Origin: Talaromyces rugulosus
Lineage: Eukaryota > Ascomycota > Eurotiomycetes > Eurotiales > Trichocomaceae
NCBI RefSeq assembly: GCF_013368755.1
Contig: NC_049562.1
Location: 4,402,001-4,466,000, forward strand
Direction: 5' to 3'
Length of the DNA: 64,000 nt
Below the pieces are notes generated by a model. It was not told the DNA's origin, ran no database searches, and was given only the letters and a program-made list of their open reading frames with translations. Shown piece after piece: positions 1 to 8,376 of this stretch. Made by a program: the position numbers and the translations under genes. Position 1 is the first letter of the stretch, and every line of letters starts with the position of its first letter.

Positions 1-402
1 AACTGCAAGCATCGGTAGGAAAGAAGTGTGGGCGCAGGGTCGTCGTGAGAAGGAAGAACGATGTAAGGCGCATGTCACAGTATCGGTGCTCGTGGCTCTC
101 ATCGCGGCATGAGAAATATTGCCTGCGAAAGGCCGCACGGGGCGGTGATTTGCTGTCACTAGATCGATAGTTCAAGGACAGATGATGCCTGCGTAACGGA
201 ATATTTGCACCCATACTTCGAAAGATAACCCAAGGAACCGCTCATCACCGTTGTCAGAGTTATGGTGAGATATAATTCCCATGGCATTTTGGCTCACGGA
301 GAAGTCGGACACAGAAGAGGAGGAGGATGGGGAGCCGGATGAAGCAGACGAGGGCGAGAGTTCGCCCCAGGGGTCACCGAAAAGTTTGGGTTTTTTCGAC
401 AT
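1..402 (-). pseudogene. F-box-like protein fragment, cut by window edge
   Basis: An ATG at 402 opens a Ser/Pro-rich N-terminus (MSKKPKLFGDPWGELSP...) followed near residues 55-70 by LSFEVWVQIFRYA. This resembles the start of an F-box (Leu-Pro-x-Glu-Val/Ile-Trp-x-x-Ile-Phe), the Skp1-binding motif of SCF ubiquitin ligases. The frame stops at 172 just after the motif. An overlapping frame with no stop continues to the window edge, so the gene is either frameshifted or has an intron I could not place. No downstream substrate-binding domain is visible. The F-box reading rests on one short motif, so confidence is low. Confidence 0.3.
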
Positions 403-468
403 TGTTGCTAGTCGTCAGAAACGAAGACCACACGGCTAAGGATTGTGATCCAAGTGCTGCCTGAGATT

Positions 469-580
469 TTCTGTAGAAGAGAGGTGGGTTGTAGACGAGA
501 GGGGGGTTGTAGGAGAGAAGGAAGTTTGTGGAAGAGAGTTGAGTTTGCAGAAGAAATTTGAGGTTGTAAAAGAGAGGTGA
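469..580. repeat. Imperfect purine-rich tandem repeat, about 6 x 18-20 bp
   Basis: Six degenerate units of the type ttgtaGACGAGAGG follow one another (ctgtagaagagaggtggg, ttgtagacgagagggggg, ttgtaggagagaaggaag and so on). The strand is almost pure purine. It lies upstream of the F-box-like fragment, and an open frame on the minus strand (408-632) is only a translation of the repeat, rich in Leu-Leu-Gln and Ser. Confidence 0.5.
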
Positions 581-672
581 GACGTGGTGGCTGGGAAGTG
601 AAGATGAGGAGAGAAGAGTTCGAGTCAGTCAATGCCGCTGCCCAGTCAGTGTAGTGACCTTGGGAAGTTGTC

Positions 673-709
673 TCATGACATTTCTATCTTGACATGAGCT
701 TCCTCGGTC
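673..709. repeat. 37-bp direct repeat, left copy (tail of nth1)
   Basis: These 37 bp are identical to 2959-2995, which is the final 37 nt of the nth1 coding sequence including its stop codon. The six bases gttgtc just outside also match, after a 2-bp difference. The two copies have the same orientation and bracket about 2.2 kb that holds the frameshifted gene at 842-1800 and element copy A. Confidence 0.85.
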
Positions 710-841
710 ATAATAGGAGAAAAACAACAAACACACGAGAAAACCTAAACAATACAAAACCAACCCTGATAATTCAATCCATTACACGCCATAATAAACC
801 TAATATAAACATAAATCATGCTTCCAATAAAGAGTCAAAGG

Positions 842-1800
842 CTACAATAATGCCGTCGTGTCCCCTTTCGGCCCTCCAAAGTGCCACTGGGCAAATGTCT
901 TGAGAACAGCCTCGTCCTTTGTGCGAAAATCAAATAGGTTGGTCGGACGCATCACCAGAGAGGTGCCGTCAAAATAAGCTTCAATAAGACGAGCATGCTG
1001 AGGGCCCATGAAGGAGAAAAGAAGGACCTGTGGGATGGATGCCATTAGAATATACATTCTCTTTCCTCGCAAAGAAACAAAAAAGAACTAAACAGTAGAA
1101 ATATACTGACTGGTGCAATCATATGTCCCATGAAGCTAGATAGCCTCAGCTGTGCCCCACTCAATTCCAGGGCAATCATTGCCTCTCCTCGAAGAATTCG
1201 ACCGTCTGCGCCATTTAGATTATTATAAATCACGGCTTTCACATGCGGGTACGAGGGCCCCTTGATATGATAAGCGAACATAGCCAAATATTCAGGATAT
1301 TTATGCTTCGTCATGCCCACAAAAGGCCTATCGCCGACACTAAAGGTTTCTTGTGAGAAGAAGCCCAAGCTCGGTAAACGCATTGAAGTACAGAAAATTT
1401 ACCTGACATTAGACTAAATTGGATGGCGAACGATTTCATCTTTTCCAAGCCAAGTGCAGGAGCAAATGTATAAAGAATAATCATTAATCACATTACGTGC
1501 ACAATCCATTGGTCGTTTGCGGTGTGGCTCAAGTGAGTCAAAGTCACAATACCCCTCTGGCGTTTCGCTGTCATACTCAGCATCAGGATTCAGCAGCACA
1601 GAGGTAGGAGATGGTGTAAAAAATATAGGGGCATTGCCGGATTTTCTGTCTAAATCCATAGGCAGAATCTTGATATTGTGCATCTTCCATTGATCTGAAT
1701 CAAATCCATGTTCTGGGTCATCTAGACGCGCAACATGGTTCATAAGTGCACGAAGTGCATCCCGATGCTTGCGGCGTTCTAGAGGCTCCGGGATGGGCAT
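842..1800 (-). pseudogene. Conserved fungal protein of unknown function, frameshifted
   Basis: Three coding blocks can be joined. Block 1 starts MPIPEPLERRKHRDALRAL at 1800 and ends at 1403. Intron 1 is 1350-1402 (donor gtaaat). Block 2 is 1349-1111. Intron 2 is 1028-1110 (donor gtcagt). Block 3 is 1027-842 and reads VLLFSFMGPQHARLIEAYFD. Blocks 2 and 3 join in phase (MIAPV-LLFSFMG). Inside block 1 the frame must change near 1466-1480: upstream the frame reads ARNVINDYSL, downstream the next frame reads TFAPALGLEKMKSFAIQFSL. No intron of suitable length fits, so a 1-nt frameshift or a sequencing error is likely. With it repaired the product would be about 275 aa. I do not recognise a domain. 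Confidence 0.5.
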
Positions 1801-2277
1801 GTTGGATATGACACAAGAATACAGACAGGATGCGAATTGAAATAACAAGAGAAGAAGCAGTTTGCAGTCTTCCTTTATACCCTCGTCTGTTGTTGTGTTG
1901 TTGTTTCGTGTTTTGCCGGCAGGGTGGCGTTGCTAGGCAGTAAAAGTTTCACCGAGCTAGCCTTAGGTTCAAAGATTGGCAACGACCAGTTTTTACTTCT
2001 ACGCGTTTTGTGGAGGACCTACAAAACAGAATTATTCTGCGACGTATCGGCAATATGGTAATGTTGCAAAATGCAAACGGTTGCAGACCACCTGCAAGTT
2101 GGAGAAATCTGATACGTTTATATTTCTTGATACGTTACAAATTGAATTACAATTTATATAGAAATCACTTGAGTTTTGGTGTTCTAATTACAAAGTAAGA
2201 AGCTGCAGCGAGGCCTGCGCGCACCGATTTGACACTCCTAAGAACCCTGCAAGCTATTTAGTGAGGCCATATTGGGG
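1801..2277. other. Intergenic, upstream of the frameshifted gene
   Basis: No gene is supported here. Two overlapping frames at 1976-2198 on the plus strand are short, AT-rich and show no domain or splice context. Confidence 0.5.
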
Positions 2278-2324
2278 GTATTCACTTGTTCAAAGGATGT
2301 TTTGTGTGTCGTTTTTTTGGCGTC

Positions 2325-2560
2325 TTAGGTGATCTTTTTGACATCCGCTTTGACTGTTTTCCAAAACAGCCAGTATTGTCCTTTAGGTTCTTGATGGGTC
2401 TCGAGATAATGAACTGTGTATCCTTGTTTGTCTAATGCAAGAATGAAGCTTTCAAAACAAACGTGGAAATTCTGAGTTGCATTGTATTGGCGATTAGAGA
2501 TAATCGTGGCGATCTGATTGAGTACCGATATTGTCGGTATATGATATTGAACAGCTGCAC
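2325..2560 (-). pseudogene. Second small ORF of element copy A
   Basis: An open stretch ending at TAA (2325-2327) encodes PTISVLNQIATIISNRQYNA and later YWLFWKTVKADVKKIT. It matches the second frame of copy B (4846-5087) residue for residue in several blocks (PTISVL, SNRQY, TQNFH, CFE, QYW, FW). Copy A keeps the C-terminal frame intact but has no ATG in frame at its beginning, whereas copy B has the ATG but is frameshifted. No known domain is recognised. Confidence 0.45.
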
Positions 2561-2591
2561 CAAAAGACTAAAAGTCTTTTGGGTAGTCAAT

Positions 2592-2732
2592 CTATGATTT
2601 ATCCTCAGGTGCCAACACTTCTGTGGACGTTTGGTGATTTCGTAGGCGATCCAGGAGGTCGGCCTTTCCAGAGACAGGCAAGTCGAGCTTGGAGCATTGG
2701 CGTTTAAACTCTTGGACGGTCGGAGTCTTCAT
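2592..2732 (-). pseudogene. SAP-motif protein, truncated remnant (46 aa)
   Basis: The frame runs from ATG at 2732 to TAG at 2592. Residues 5-34 (TVQEFKRQCSKLDLPVSGKA and following DLLDRLRNH) fit a SAP motif, a two-helix DNA/RNA-binding module with the pattern helix, Leu-x-Leu-Pro-x-Ser-Gly-x-Lys, helix. Copy B shows that the ancestral protein continued through a linker into a coiled coil. Here it ends soon after the motif, in LAPEDKS. The product is therefore probably non-functional, or at most a bare SAP peptide. Assignment is by motif reading only. Confidence 0.55.
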
Positions 2733-2958
2733 TTTGTTATTAGTCGATAAAGTCTGGCTGTAATGATGGAGGTAATAAAGGAATTGCGTGGTGCAGTACC
2801 AAGGATGTAGAGCGTAGGATGTAGAAGAAGGAAATCAAGACGACGAGAAGGAAAGAAACCATGGCAGGAAGGAGCGAGCGGCAGGATAGGCAGCCATTGT
2901 TGGCTCGGCCACATTAGGTCAAGATGATGAGATGAGAAAAGCCGGCCATGTGAGGTTG

Positions 2959-2995
2959 TCATGACATTTCTATCTTGACATGAGCTTCCTCGGTC
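2959..2995. repeat. 37-bp direct repeat, right copy (within nth1)
   Basis: This is the native position of the duplicated sequence: codons for the last residues of the endonuclease III homologue ([10 protein letters not shown] plus stop). See the left copy at 673-709. Confidence 0.85.
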
Positions 2996-4245
2996 TTCTC
3001 TTTCTTTGCTTTCGTGACTAGGGCCTTGATTTCGCTTTTGCAAAGTCCGGTACCGGCCAAGTCACACTCTCCACACCGCCGGGCAGCTGACAAGCAAACC
3101 GTCTGGCCTAGGCCAACCAACAGTTTGTTTATTTCATGCCACTTGTCCTTGGGGAGCCATGACTGGAGCGCGACACGGGTTTCTTCTGGATTCTTGGTGC
3201 TATGCCAGCCCCAAAGGTTTGTAATGCGATGTACATGTACATCAACGCCGATTCCTTCGTGTTTGCCCCAAGCGGCGCTCATGCATAGGTACGCCATCTT
3301 GGGACCCACCCCAGGCAGCTTCATCAACTCGTCCGCGGTTGAAGGAATATCAGAGTCATATTTGTCTCGTAATAAGATAGCCGTTTGTTTGATATATTTG
3401 GTTTTGTTGTTGTGGAAACCGACAGTGCGGATTAATTCGTTCAACCGCTCGGGGGAAACTGCGAGAATGTTCCCCAGGTTTAAGGTACTGTCTTTCTTCT
3501 TGTCCTCAAGAAAGACACTGTCTTCGTCCTCTTCCTTTTTGATCTTGGGCGCCAGGATAGACTCGCCTTCTCCAAGCTCCGTATGCAGTCGCTGCATGGC
3601 TACGGCCGTCACCGTGTCCTTTGTCTGAGAGGATAGCATCAGCGCAACAAGAGTCTGGAATCTCTGATCCTTGGGCGATGATGCCCGCCAGTGAAGCTCT
3701 GCACAACCCATGGTGTCCACCGGGGCAGTCGGATTCTCTGCTCTCATCTTCTTGACCGTTTCATATATCGTATCCCAATTCGAGGGCGGCTGCATTTCCA
3801 CAGAGCCATTTTCGAGTTTGACCTTTCGAGCTGGTTTTCGGCGTTCTTTGGTTGCGCGAGGTTTGTTATTCGATGTCTCCTCTTTTATCGACGTCTCCTC
3901 TTTTATCGTGGCTTTTTCTTTCTTGACCCGTCTAGCAACCGAAACGCTGGATACACCTGAAGCTATGCTCGTAGACGGGGTTACGCGGCGTCGCTTTTTG
4001 GCTGGAGGCTCCAGCAAATCCTCAATGTCTGCAGTATTGGCTGACGAGAGAGACGAAGTTTCGTCATTGGTTGAGTCTGAAGCTACATGTGGAGATACCA
4101 AGCTAGGGGCAGTGGTGGAATACTTGAACTTGTTCAATGCACTCGAGCTGCGCGTCTGGCGGCTCGTTGATGACATGGCGTGCACGGCCTTGGCCGTATC
4201 CTGCGAGAGCCGGGATGTTCTCATTGCGAATTGACGAGAGACCAA
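2959..4245 (-). CDS. nth1: Endonuclease III homologue (DNA glycosylase/AP lyase)
   Basis: The intact single-exon gene encodes 428 aa. It is a base-excision-repair enzyme that removes oxidised pyrimidines and cleaves the abasic site. The helix-hairpin-helix is LPGVGPK at residues 310-316 with the catalytic Lys316, and the catalytic Asp is D335 in VDVHVHR. The iron-sulfur cysteines are C384, C391, C394 and C402, spaced x6, x2 and x7. The N-terminus is basic and Ser/Thr-rich ([15 protein letters not shown]), which fits mitochondrial import, and PAKKRRRV at 81-88 fits nuclear import. Dual targeting is known for this family. A charged insertion at about residues 226-256 splits the glycosylase fold. 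A second Met at residue 8 is an alternative start. The gene sits between the two copies of the SAP/coiled-coil element. Confidence 0.93.
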   Translation of the reverse strand: MVSRQFAMRTSRLSQDTAKAVHAMSSTSRQTRSSSALNKFKYSTTAPSLVSPHVASDSTNDETSSLSSANTADIEDLLEPPAKKRRRVTPSTSIASGVSSVSVARRVKKEKATIKEETSIKEETSNNKPRATKERRKPARKVKLENGSVEMQPPSNWDTIYETVKKMRAENPTAPVDTMGCAELHWRASSPKDQRFQTLVALMLSSQTKDTVTAVAMQRLHTELGEGESILAPKIKKEEDEDSVFLEDKKKDSTLNLGNILAVSPERLNELIRTVGFHNNKTKYIKQTAILLRDKYDSDIPSTADELMKLPGVGPKMAYLCMSAAWGKHEGIGVDVHVHRITNLWGWHSTKNPEETRVALQSWLPKDKWHEINKLLVGLGQTVCLSAARRCGECDLAGTGLCKSEIKALVTKAKKEKTEEAHVKIEMS

Positions 4246-4569
4246 GAGTGTTTAGTTGACGTTTTGAAGTTGATTGACGATCGAAGGGCAGTTGCCGTCG
4301 CGAAAAATGTGGAACTTCGGGATCTTGGCATATGCTTACTAACTACGCTTAGTGGCATAAATTGTGACGAGTCAGTTCCTAAACACTAAGAGTACTCTGC
4401 AACGAGAAAACCAAATATGGGAGGGGAAAGAGGAAGAGAGAACACCCCTCAGGCTAGTTACAGGAGAAATATTCCTTTGTGTGCGCCAGTATATTCCCTT
4501 TATGGTTCCGTATAAGGTTATTCCCATCTCAGTAGTTACCGCTCTCGGTTACCTTACTGCCCTGGTGCC
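4246..4569. other. nth1 upstream region
   Basis: This is the 5' leader and promoter of nth1. No other gene is supported and no clear TATA box is seen. Confidence 0.5.
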
Positions 4570-4796
4570 TCAGACCACCACTGCCGGAGGACCGACCGAC
4601 GCCTTTTTCTTGCCGTCGTCCCCGTAGAGATGTAGCTCGGCGTAAACCAGAGCAGCAATATCATCCTCACATTGGGCTGCGGAGTAGATAGTGGTAGCGG
4701 GTGTATTGTCGTTTTCGACGGCATCCTTCACTCTCTGAAGCTCGGCAGCGAAATATTGAGTAGGAACCGATGCAGGAACAGACTTCTCAACGACAA
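4570..4796 (-). other. Orphan open frame without start, next to element copy B
   Basis: After a TGA the frame stays open for 75 codons to TGA at 4570. It reads VPASVPTQYFAAELQRVKDA, then AAQCEDDIAALVYAELHLYG, and ends KKKASVGPPAVVV. The composition is protein-like (amphipathic, charged, no low complexity) but there is no ATG and no convincing acceptor site. It begins where homology between copies A and B stops, so it may be the 3' exon of an older gene cut by the element, or belong to the element. Confidence 0.3.
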
Positions 4797-4845
4797 GTAT
4801 TCACTTGTTCAAAGGATTTCTTCCGTGTCGGTCGTTCTTCGGGAC

Positions 4846-5087
4846 TTAGGTGATCAAAATTTTGACATCCGTTTTTTCTACATCCCAAAACACCCAGTAC
4901 TGGACTTCAGGTTCTTCATGAGTGTCGAGATAACGTCCGGTGTATTCTTTTTTAGCTAATGCAAAAATAAATTTTCAAAACAATCGTGAAAGTTTTGAGT
5001 CGTAGAGTACTGACGATTGGATACAATCGTGGCGTACCGGTCGAGTACCGATATTGTCGGTTCGTACTCTATGGGAAAATTAGACAT
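4846..5087 (-). pseudogene. Second small ORF of element copy B, frameshifted
   Basis: The ATG at 5087 lies 7 nt beyond the stop of the coiled-coil ORF. It opens MSNFPIEYEPTISVLDRYAT and continues through SNRQYSTTQNFHDCFENL. Compared with copy A, one base is missing near 4960-4968, which brings in a TAG. In the next frame the similarity resumes (YLDTHEEPEVQYWVFW) and ends at TAA 4846. Restoring one base gives exactly 81 codons. The family is unrecognised. Confidence 0.5.
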
Positions 5088-5094
5088 CTATTTT

Positions 5095-5767
5095 TTAGAG
5101 GGCGGACAGTTGAGCTAGAAGCTTACCGATGGTAGTAGCGACTACCGGAAGGACACCGTACAGTTTCCGAAACACTGAAATGTCGTGGCGTGGATAAGGA
5201 CCGGTGTACAGCTCAGCGTCTCGTTTAACGTTTCCAGAGTGCACGATATTGTTGCCATGCTGGATAAAGTTTTTGTCTGTAACGTCCGACTGGTTCAGAA
5301 TATCCCGTTTGTAGGTACTAATGAATCGGTGACGAAAGTCTCGGAAACCGACGGCAGTACGTTCGAGTTCATTGGTTTTCATTTCAAGTCTGGCGGTAGC
5401 ACGTTGGAGTTCATCGGTTTTTGCGTCAAGTCTGACAGTAGTACGTGCCAATTCCTCCCGGAATTCAGACATTTGGCTGTCCATAGACGTCCAGAAGCGT
5501 CCTCGGGTATTGGTGACTACTGTGCCGGCAGATAAGTATTCTTCATGAAGATGATCATTTTTCGCAGCGTTCTCAAGCTCTTCGCGAGCCATTTCGATCG
5601 TATCAGCAGCGTCGAGTGGAATAGACGCGGCGATCAAACAGTGAGTCTCGTCTGAAATAGATAGATGTTGTACCGCCGGATCTTCTGTCGGCGCTCTGTC
5701 GTCTGTGGAGGTTTGGTGCTTTCGTATACGATTAATGAGGTCGGCCTTGGACAGTCTGAGTCTTCAT
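5095..5767 (-). pseudogene. SAP/coiled-coil protein, 5' part disrupted
   Basis: The original start, ATG at 5767 (MKTQTVQ...), runs into a stop after 11 codons because 47 bp present in copy A are missing. In the correct frame the remainder of the SAP helix (KADLINRIRKHQTS) leads into a frame open to TAA at 5095. The first usable ATG in that frame is at 5592, which would leave 165 aa. A coiled coil is built of 14-residue repeats (ELARTTVRLDAKTD, ELQRATARLEMKTN, ELERTAVGF) at 5329-5454. The tail is TGPYPRHDISVFRKLYGVLP with a hydrophobic end. No catalytic motif is seen. The role is unknown; a SAP head would suggest nucleic-acid binding. Confidence 0.6.
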
Positions 5768-6010
5768 CTTGTTATTAATCAATCAAGGCCGGCTATAAGC
5801 CGATGGAGGTAAGGAATTGCGTGATGCAGAATGTAGGATGTAGAACGTAGGATGCAGAACGTAGAATGGGGAGTTTGACTTACTTCTTGGGAAATGTAGA
5901 CGAGAAGGAAAAAGCGAAAACCATGGCAGGAAGGAGCGAGCGTTTTAATGGCGGCAGGGTAGGCAGCCATTGTTGCCTACGGCCGGCCACATTTGGTGAA
6001 GATGATGATC

Positions 6011-6260
6011 AGCGCATTGAAGAAAAACGTTGGTAGGGCAGTCGATGATGCAAGAGGGAAATATCTGTGCTGAGCTAGGCCTACTTCTACCTAATATAGA
6101 AGGCGGTATAGCAAGTATAAATATTTATAAATAAAGCTTTTTATATAACTATTATTATAATATTTAATATAGAATTATAAGATTTTAAATAGAATAGCTA
6201 GTTAAAGAGACTATTCCATAAATTTAGATTAAATTAATCTATATTATATTAATCTATCTT
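6011..6260. other. AT-rich island
   Basis: From about 6110 to 6250 the DNA is almost only A and T (tataaatatttataaataaa, attattataatatttaatat). This contrasts with the balanced composition of flanking genes and fits cytosine depletion by repeat-induced point mutation in an old repeat. Confidence 0.6.
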
Positions 6261-6323
6261 TTGTTTTGGCATCAACCAATATTCGGAATCTTGGTGGACG
6301 CCAAAACAAACTTTACTCCTGAT
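6261..6323. repeat. Imperfect palindrome plus 39-bp dispersed repeat
   Basis: The stretch 6261-6310 is an imperfect palindrome. The left arm ttgttttggcatcaaccaat pairs with the right arm that ends ggtggacgccaaaacaa. The right arm extended to 6323 (start ggaatcttggtggacgccaa) is repeated exactly, 39 of 39 bp, at 11318-11356, where the left arm is absent. The structure looks like the end or head-to-head junction of a transposable element or a MITE remnant. Confidence 0.6.
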
Positions 6324-6472
6324 TATTCTGTAGCAAATTCTATTTTAGACATAAAAGGCCTCTGTTTGGCCCTTATCGGCATCAAAGTAGGGAGTTATAG
6401 ATAAATAGTTCTTGATATGGAGCAATTCATTCTCCATCTTAGAAAACAGATCACTGTACGAATTGGCGTTAA

Positions 6473-8028
6473 CTATGTAACTCCATAGAGAACTTTACCC
6501 GTCATAACAACCCCTGTTTCCTCCTGTACCGCCGTACTCCTATGGCTATACACACACCTTATATCTGAACAATCATTAGTAGAATTTCGGTCAGCCTTCT
6601 TGCTCTTGTAGCACTGCGCCTGCCGTGCTAACCACCACAGAGCATCAAACTCCTCATCCGTGAGCGTATTATGTGCGTGATTCCTTTGACACCTCACAAC
6701 ACACTCCCCACGAAGGAATAGATAATAGCACAGAGACTTCTTCTTGATAAAAAAAAATCAAAAAAAAGGAAAAACAGAATTTCTGCTTTAGGATGTTATT
6801 TTTTATCCTTTCCACAACTGTCTCGTCAACTTATAGTGGCCTGTCAACCCGACGTCCACCCTCATCCTTTAATATCGGGCCTAGCCTTTCCACTTGTGCT
6901 GCAGTATTATGATACCCCGTTGGTGGTGACACTCGCCCCGAGGGCACTCCTGAATCAGTTCTAATTCCACGGGAGGTAGGTATACCTGCAACCCCCAATC
7001 GCCACGTTCCTTCTGAGCCCGCCGACAACCCGGGTTGATTAACTTCGTTGAAAACCGAACTAAAGCGCGTCGTCTTCAAACCCAGATTCCTGATCACAGC
7101 CGGGAATGGGCTTCCTTCTAACAGAGTTATACGTCCCGCAACCTGCTTATCTCCAATAAATGGGCCGAGAAAAGGAGCGTAACCGGTGTCATGTCCACAC
7201 GCGAGTATTACAGGTCTACACTGGAAACTTTCCACATAGAATTTGACACTCTCTGTGAGTATAACATAAATTAGAACATATATCTTGGTAAGGGGGGTAT
7301 TAAGGCAAGGGGAAATCGATGCTCACTTACCCCGGATTTTGGAATCCGCTCGCTCCTTTCCTGGCCCAACATCTACAAAGTCGAAAAAAGCCTGGTGATT
7401 ATTAAAATTGGCCATAAACACCATCAACTGGCTAGCATCTTTTAGCCTTCCCTTACACTAGAGCACTCTACCCAACCTATTTATGTTCGCAAACGCCCTC
7501 ACTTGAATATCTACTCTATTTGGGGCCTCTATTACCTCACCCACATATTCTTACAAAGCAGCTAGGAGAGCGTCTGCCGCGTCTTTGCCGCCCTTCTCGC
7601 CCCCGCTGATGTACCTATCATGAAACTTTGATAGTTCTGTGTGTTAGATAAACGAGCACTAAAAAGGCTCATTTAACATGGGCCTGTTTACTATATAGCC
7701 ATCCATATTAGCGTCTATTAGTATGATCACGAATGGCTGTCTTCTGAGCCTCTTCTTCTACTCCCTGTTCTTCTGGGCCTCCTGATGTAGACGCCTCCTT
7801 GCCTCGCACTCGTTATCTAGATCAAGCTTTGTCTGCTTCAACAACACTTTTATGCAGTCGAGGTCCTTCAAAAGCTCCTATGATTGTGAGTATTGATTTA
7901 ATATTGTTCGAGCGAGGCTCCTAGGATAAACATACCTCAATCAAGCCTATGCCTCGATCAACCTCTCCAGCGAGACCCACTCGGATATTGGCGAAACGAC
8001 CATGAAACCCTTCAAACTCCGTATCCAT
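6473..8028 (-). pseudogene. CCCH zinc-finger protein of DUF7923 type, nonsense-riddled
   Basis: Conserved blocks follow in order: an N-terminal exon (MDTEFEGFHGRFANIRVGLA) ending in a plausible intron (gtatgt...tcatag), a coiled segment (ELLKDLDCIKVLLKQTKLDL), a core with VIILIDANMDGYIVNRP, LSKFHDRYISGGEKGG, DASQLMVFMANFNNHQAFFD and PVILACGHDTGYAPFLGPF, and two Cys/His clusters near the end (CYYLFLRGECVVRCQRNHAH and QCYKSKK...DCSDIRCVYSH). The pattern matches fungal tandem-CCCH proteins with a central DUF7923 domain, as far as I recall the family. TAG or TAA interrupts the frame after QKNRE, NEPF, DALLAAL, GRVL and RRVDRPL. These fit CAG/CAA to TAG/TAA changes. The gene is dead in this strain unless the sequence has errors. 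Confidence 0.7.
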
Positions 8029-8376
8029 CTTAACACAGACAACAAGACACCGGCTGTCTACTGTATGTGACTATACTTTTTTGAGGACGAAAGTGGGCGA
8101 CGGGTCGACGGCAAGTGGGGTCGTATATGGTCCACTCTGGCGGGGTTGGGCTCCAGATCCTTCGATATACCCGATTCTTGTCCTGCTCAGGCCGCACAGT
8201 GTGCGATCCAAGTCGCACCAAGCCTCTCTATCAATTGATGATTCGACATTTTCCAAATTCTGTCATGTCAGATCATGTGGCAACTGTTCCGCATAACAGC
8301 ACACCCCGCTCGATGATTTTCAGCTTTATTATTTAAAAAGAGGCTTAACAGGCATATCTGAAATACTACCGGAAAT
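8029..8376. other. Intergenic between divergent units
   Basis: This is the shared upstream region of the zinc-finger pseudogene (minus) and the gene starting at 8377 (plus). Several overlapping short frames exist on both strands but none has codon or domain support. Confidence 0.4.

Larger units (their letters stand above)
2278..2932 (-). repeat. SAP/coiled-coil element, copy A (internally deleted)
   Basis: This segment aligns along its length with 4797-6010 on the same strand. Both begin gtattcacttgttcaaagga, share ttgagtaccgatattgtcgg-type blocks, and end in a common 5' region containing gaaaccatggcaggaaggag and cagccattgttg. Copy A keeps an intact start and SAP-like motif (2592-2732) and the downstream small frame. 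It lacks the coiled-coil coding part found in copy B, some 550-600 bp. It abuts the 3' end of nth1. Confidence 0.75.
4797..6010 (-). repeat. SAP/coiled-coil element, copy B
   Basis: This is the longer of two diverged copies (see 2278-2932). Minus-strand order: 5' region with tandem gtagaatgtaggatgtag-type motifs, start codon context at 5767, SAP remnant, coiled-coil ORF ending at 5095, then a second small ORF starting at 5087. No terminal inverted repeats or clear target-site duplication are visible at the edges of homology, so it could be a tandem gene duplication or a mobile unit. Confidence 0.75.
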
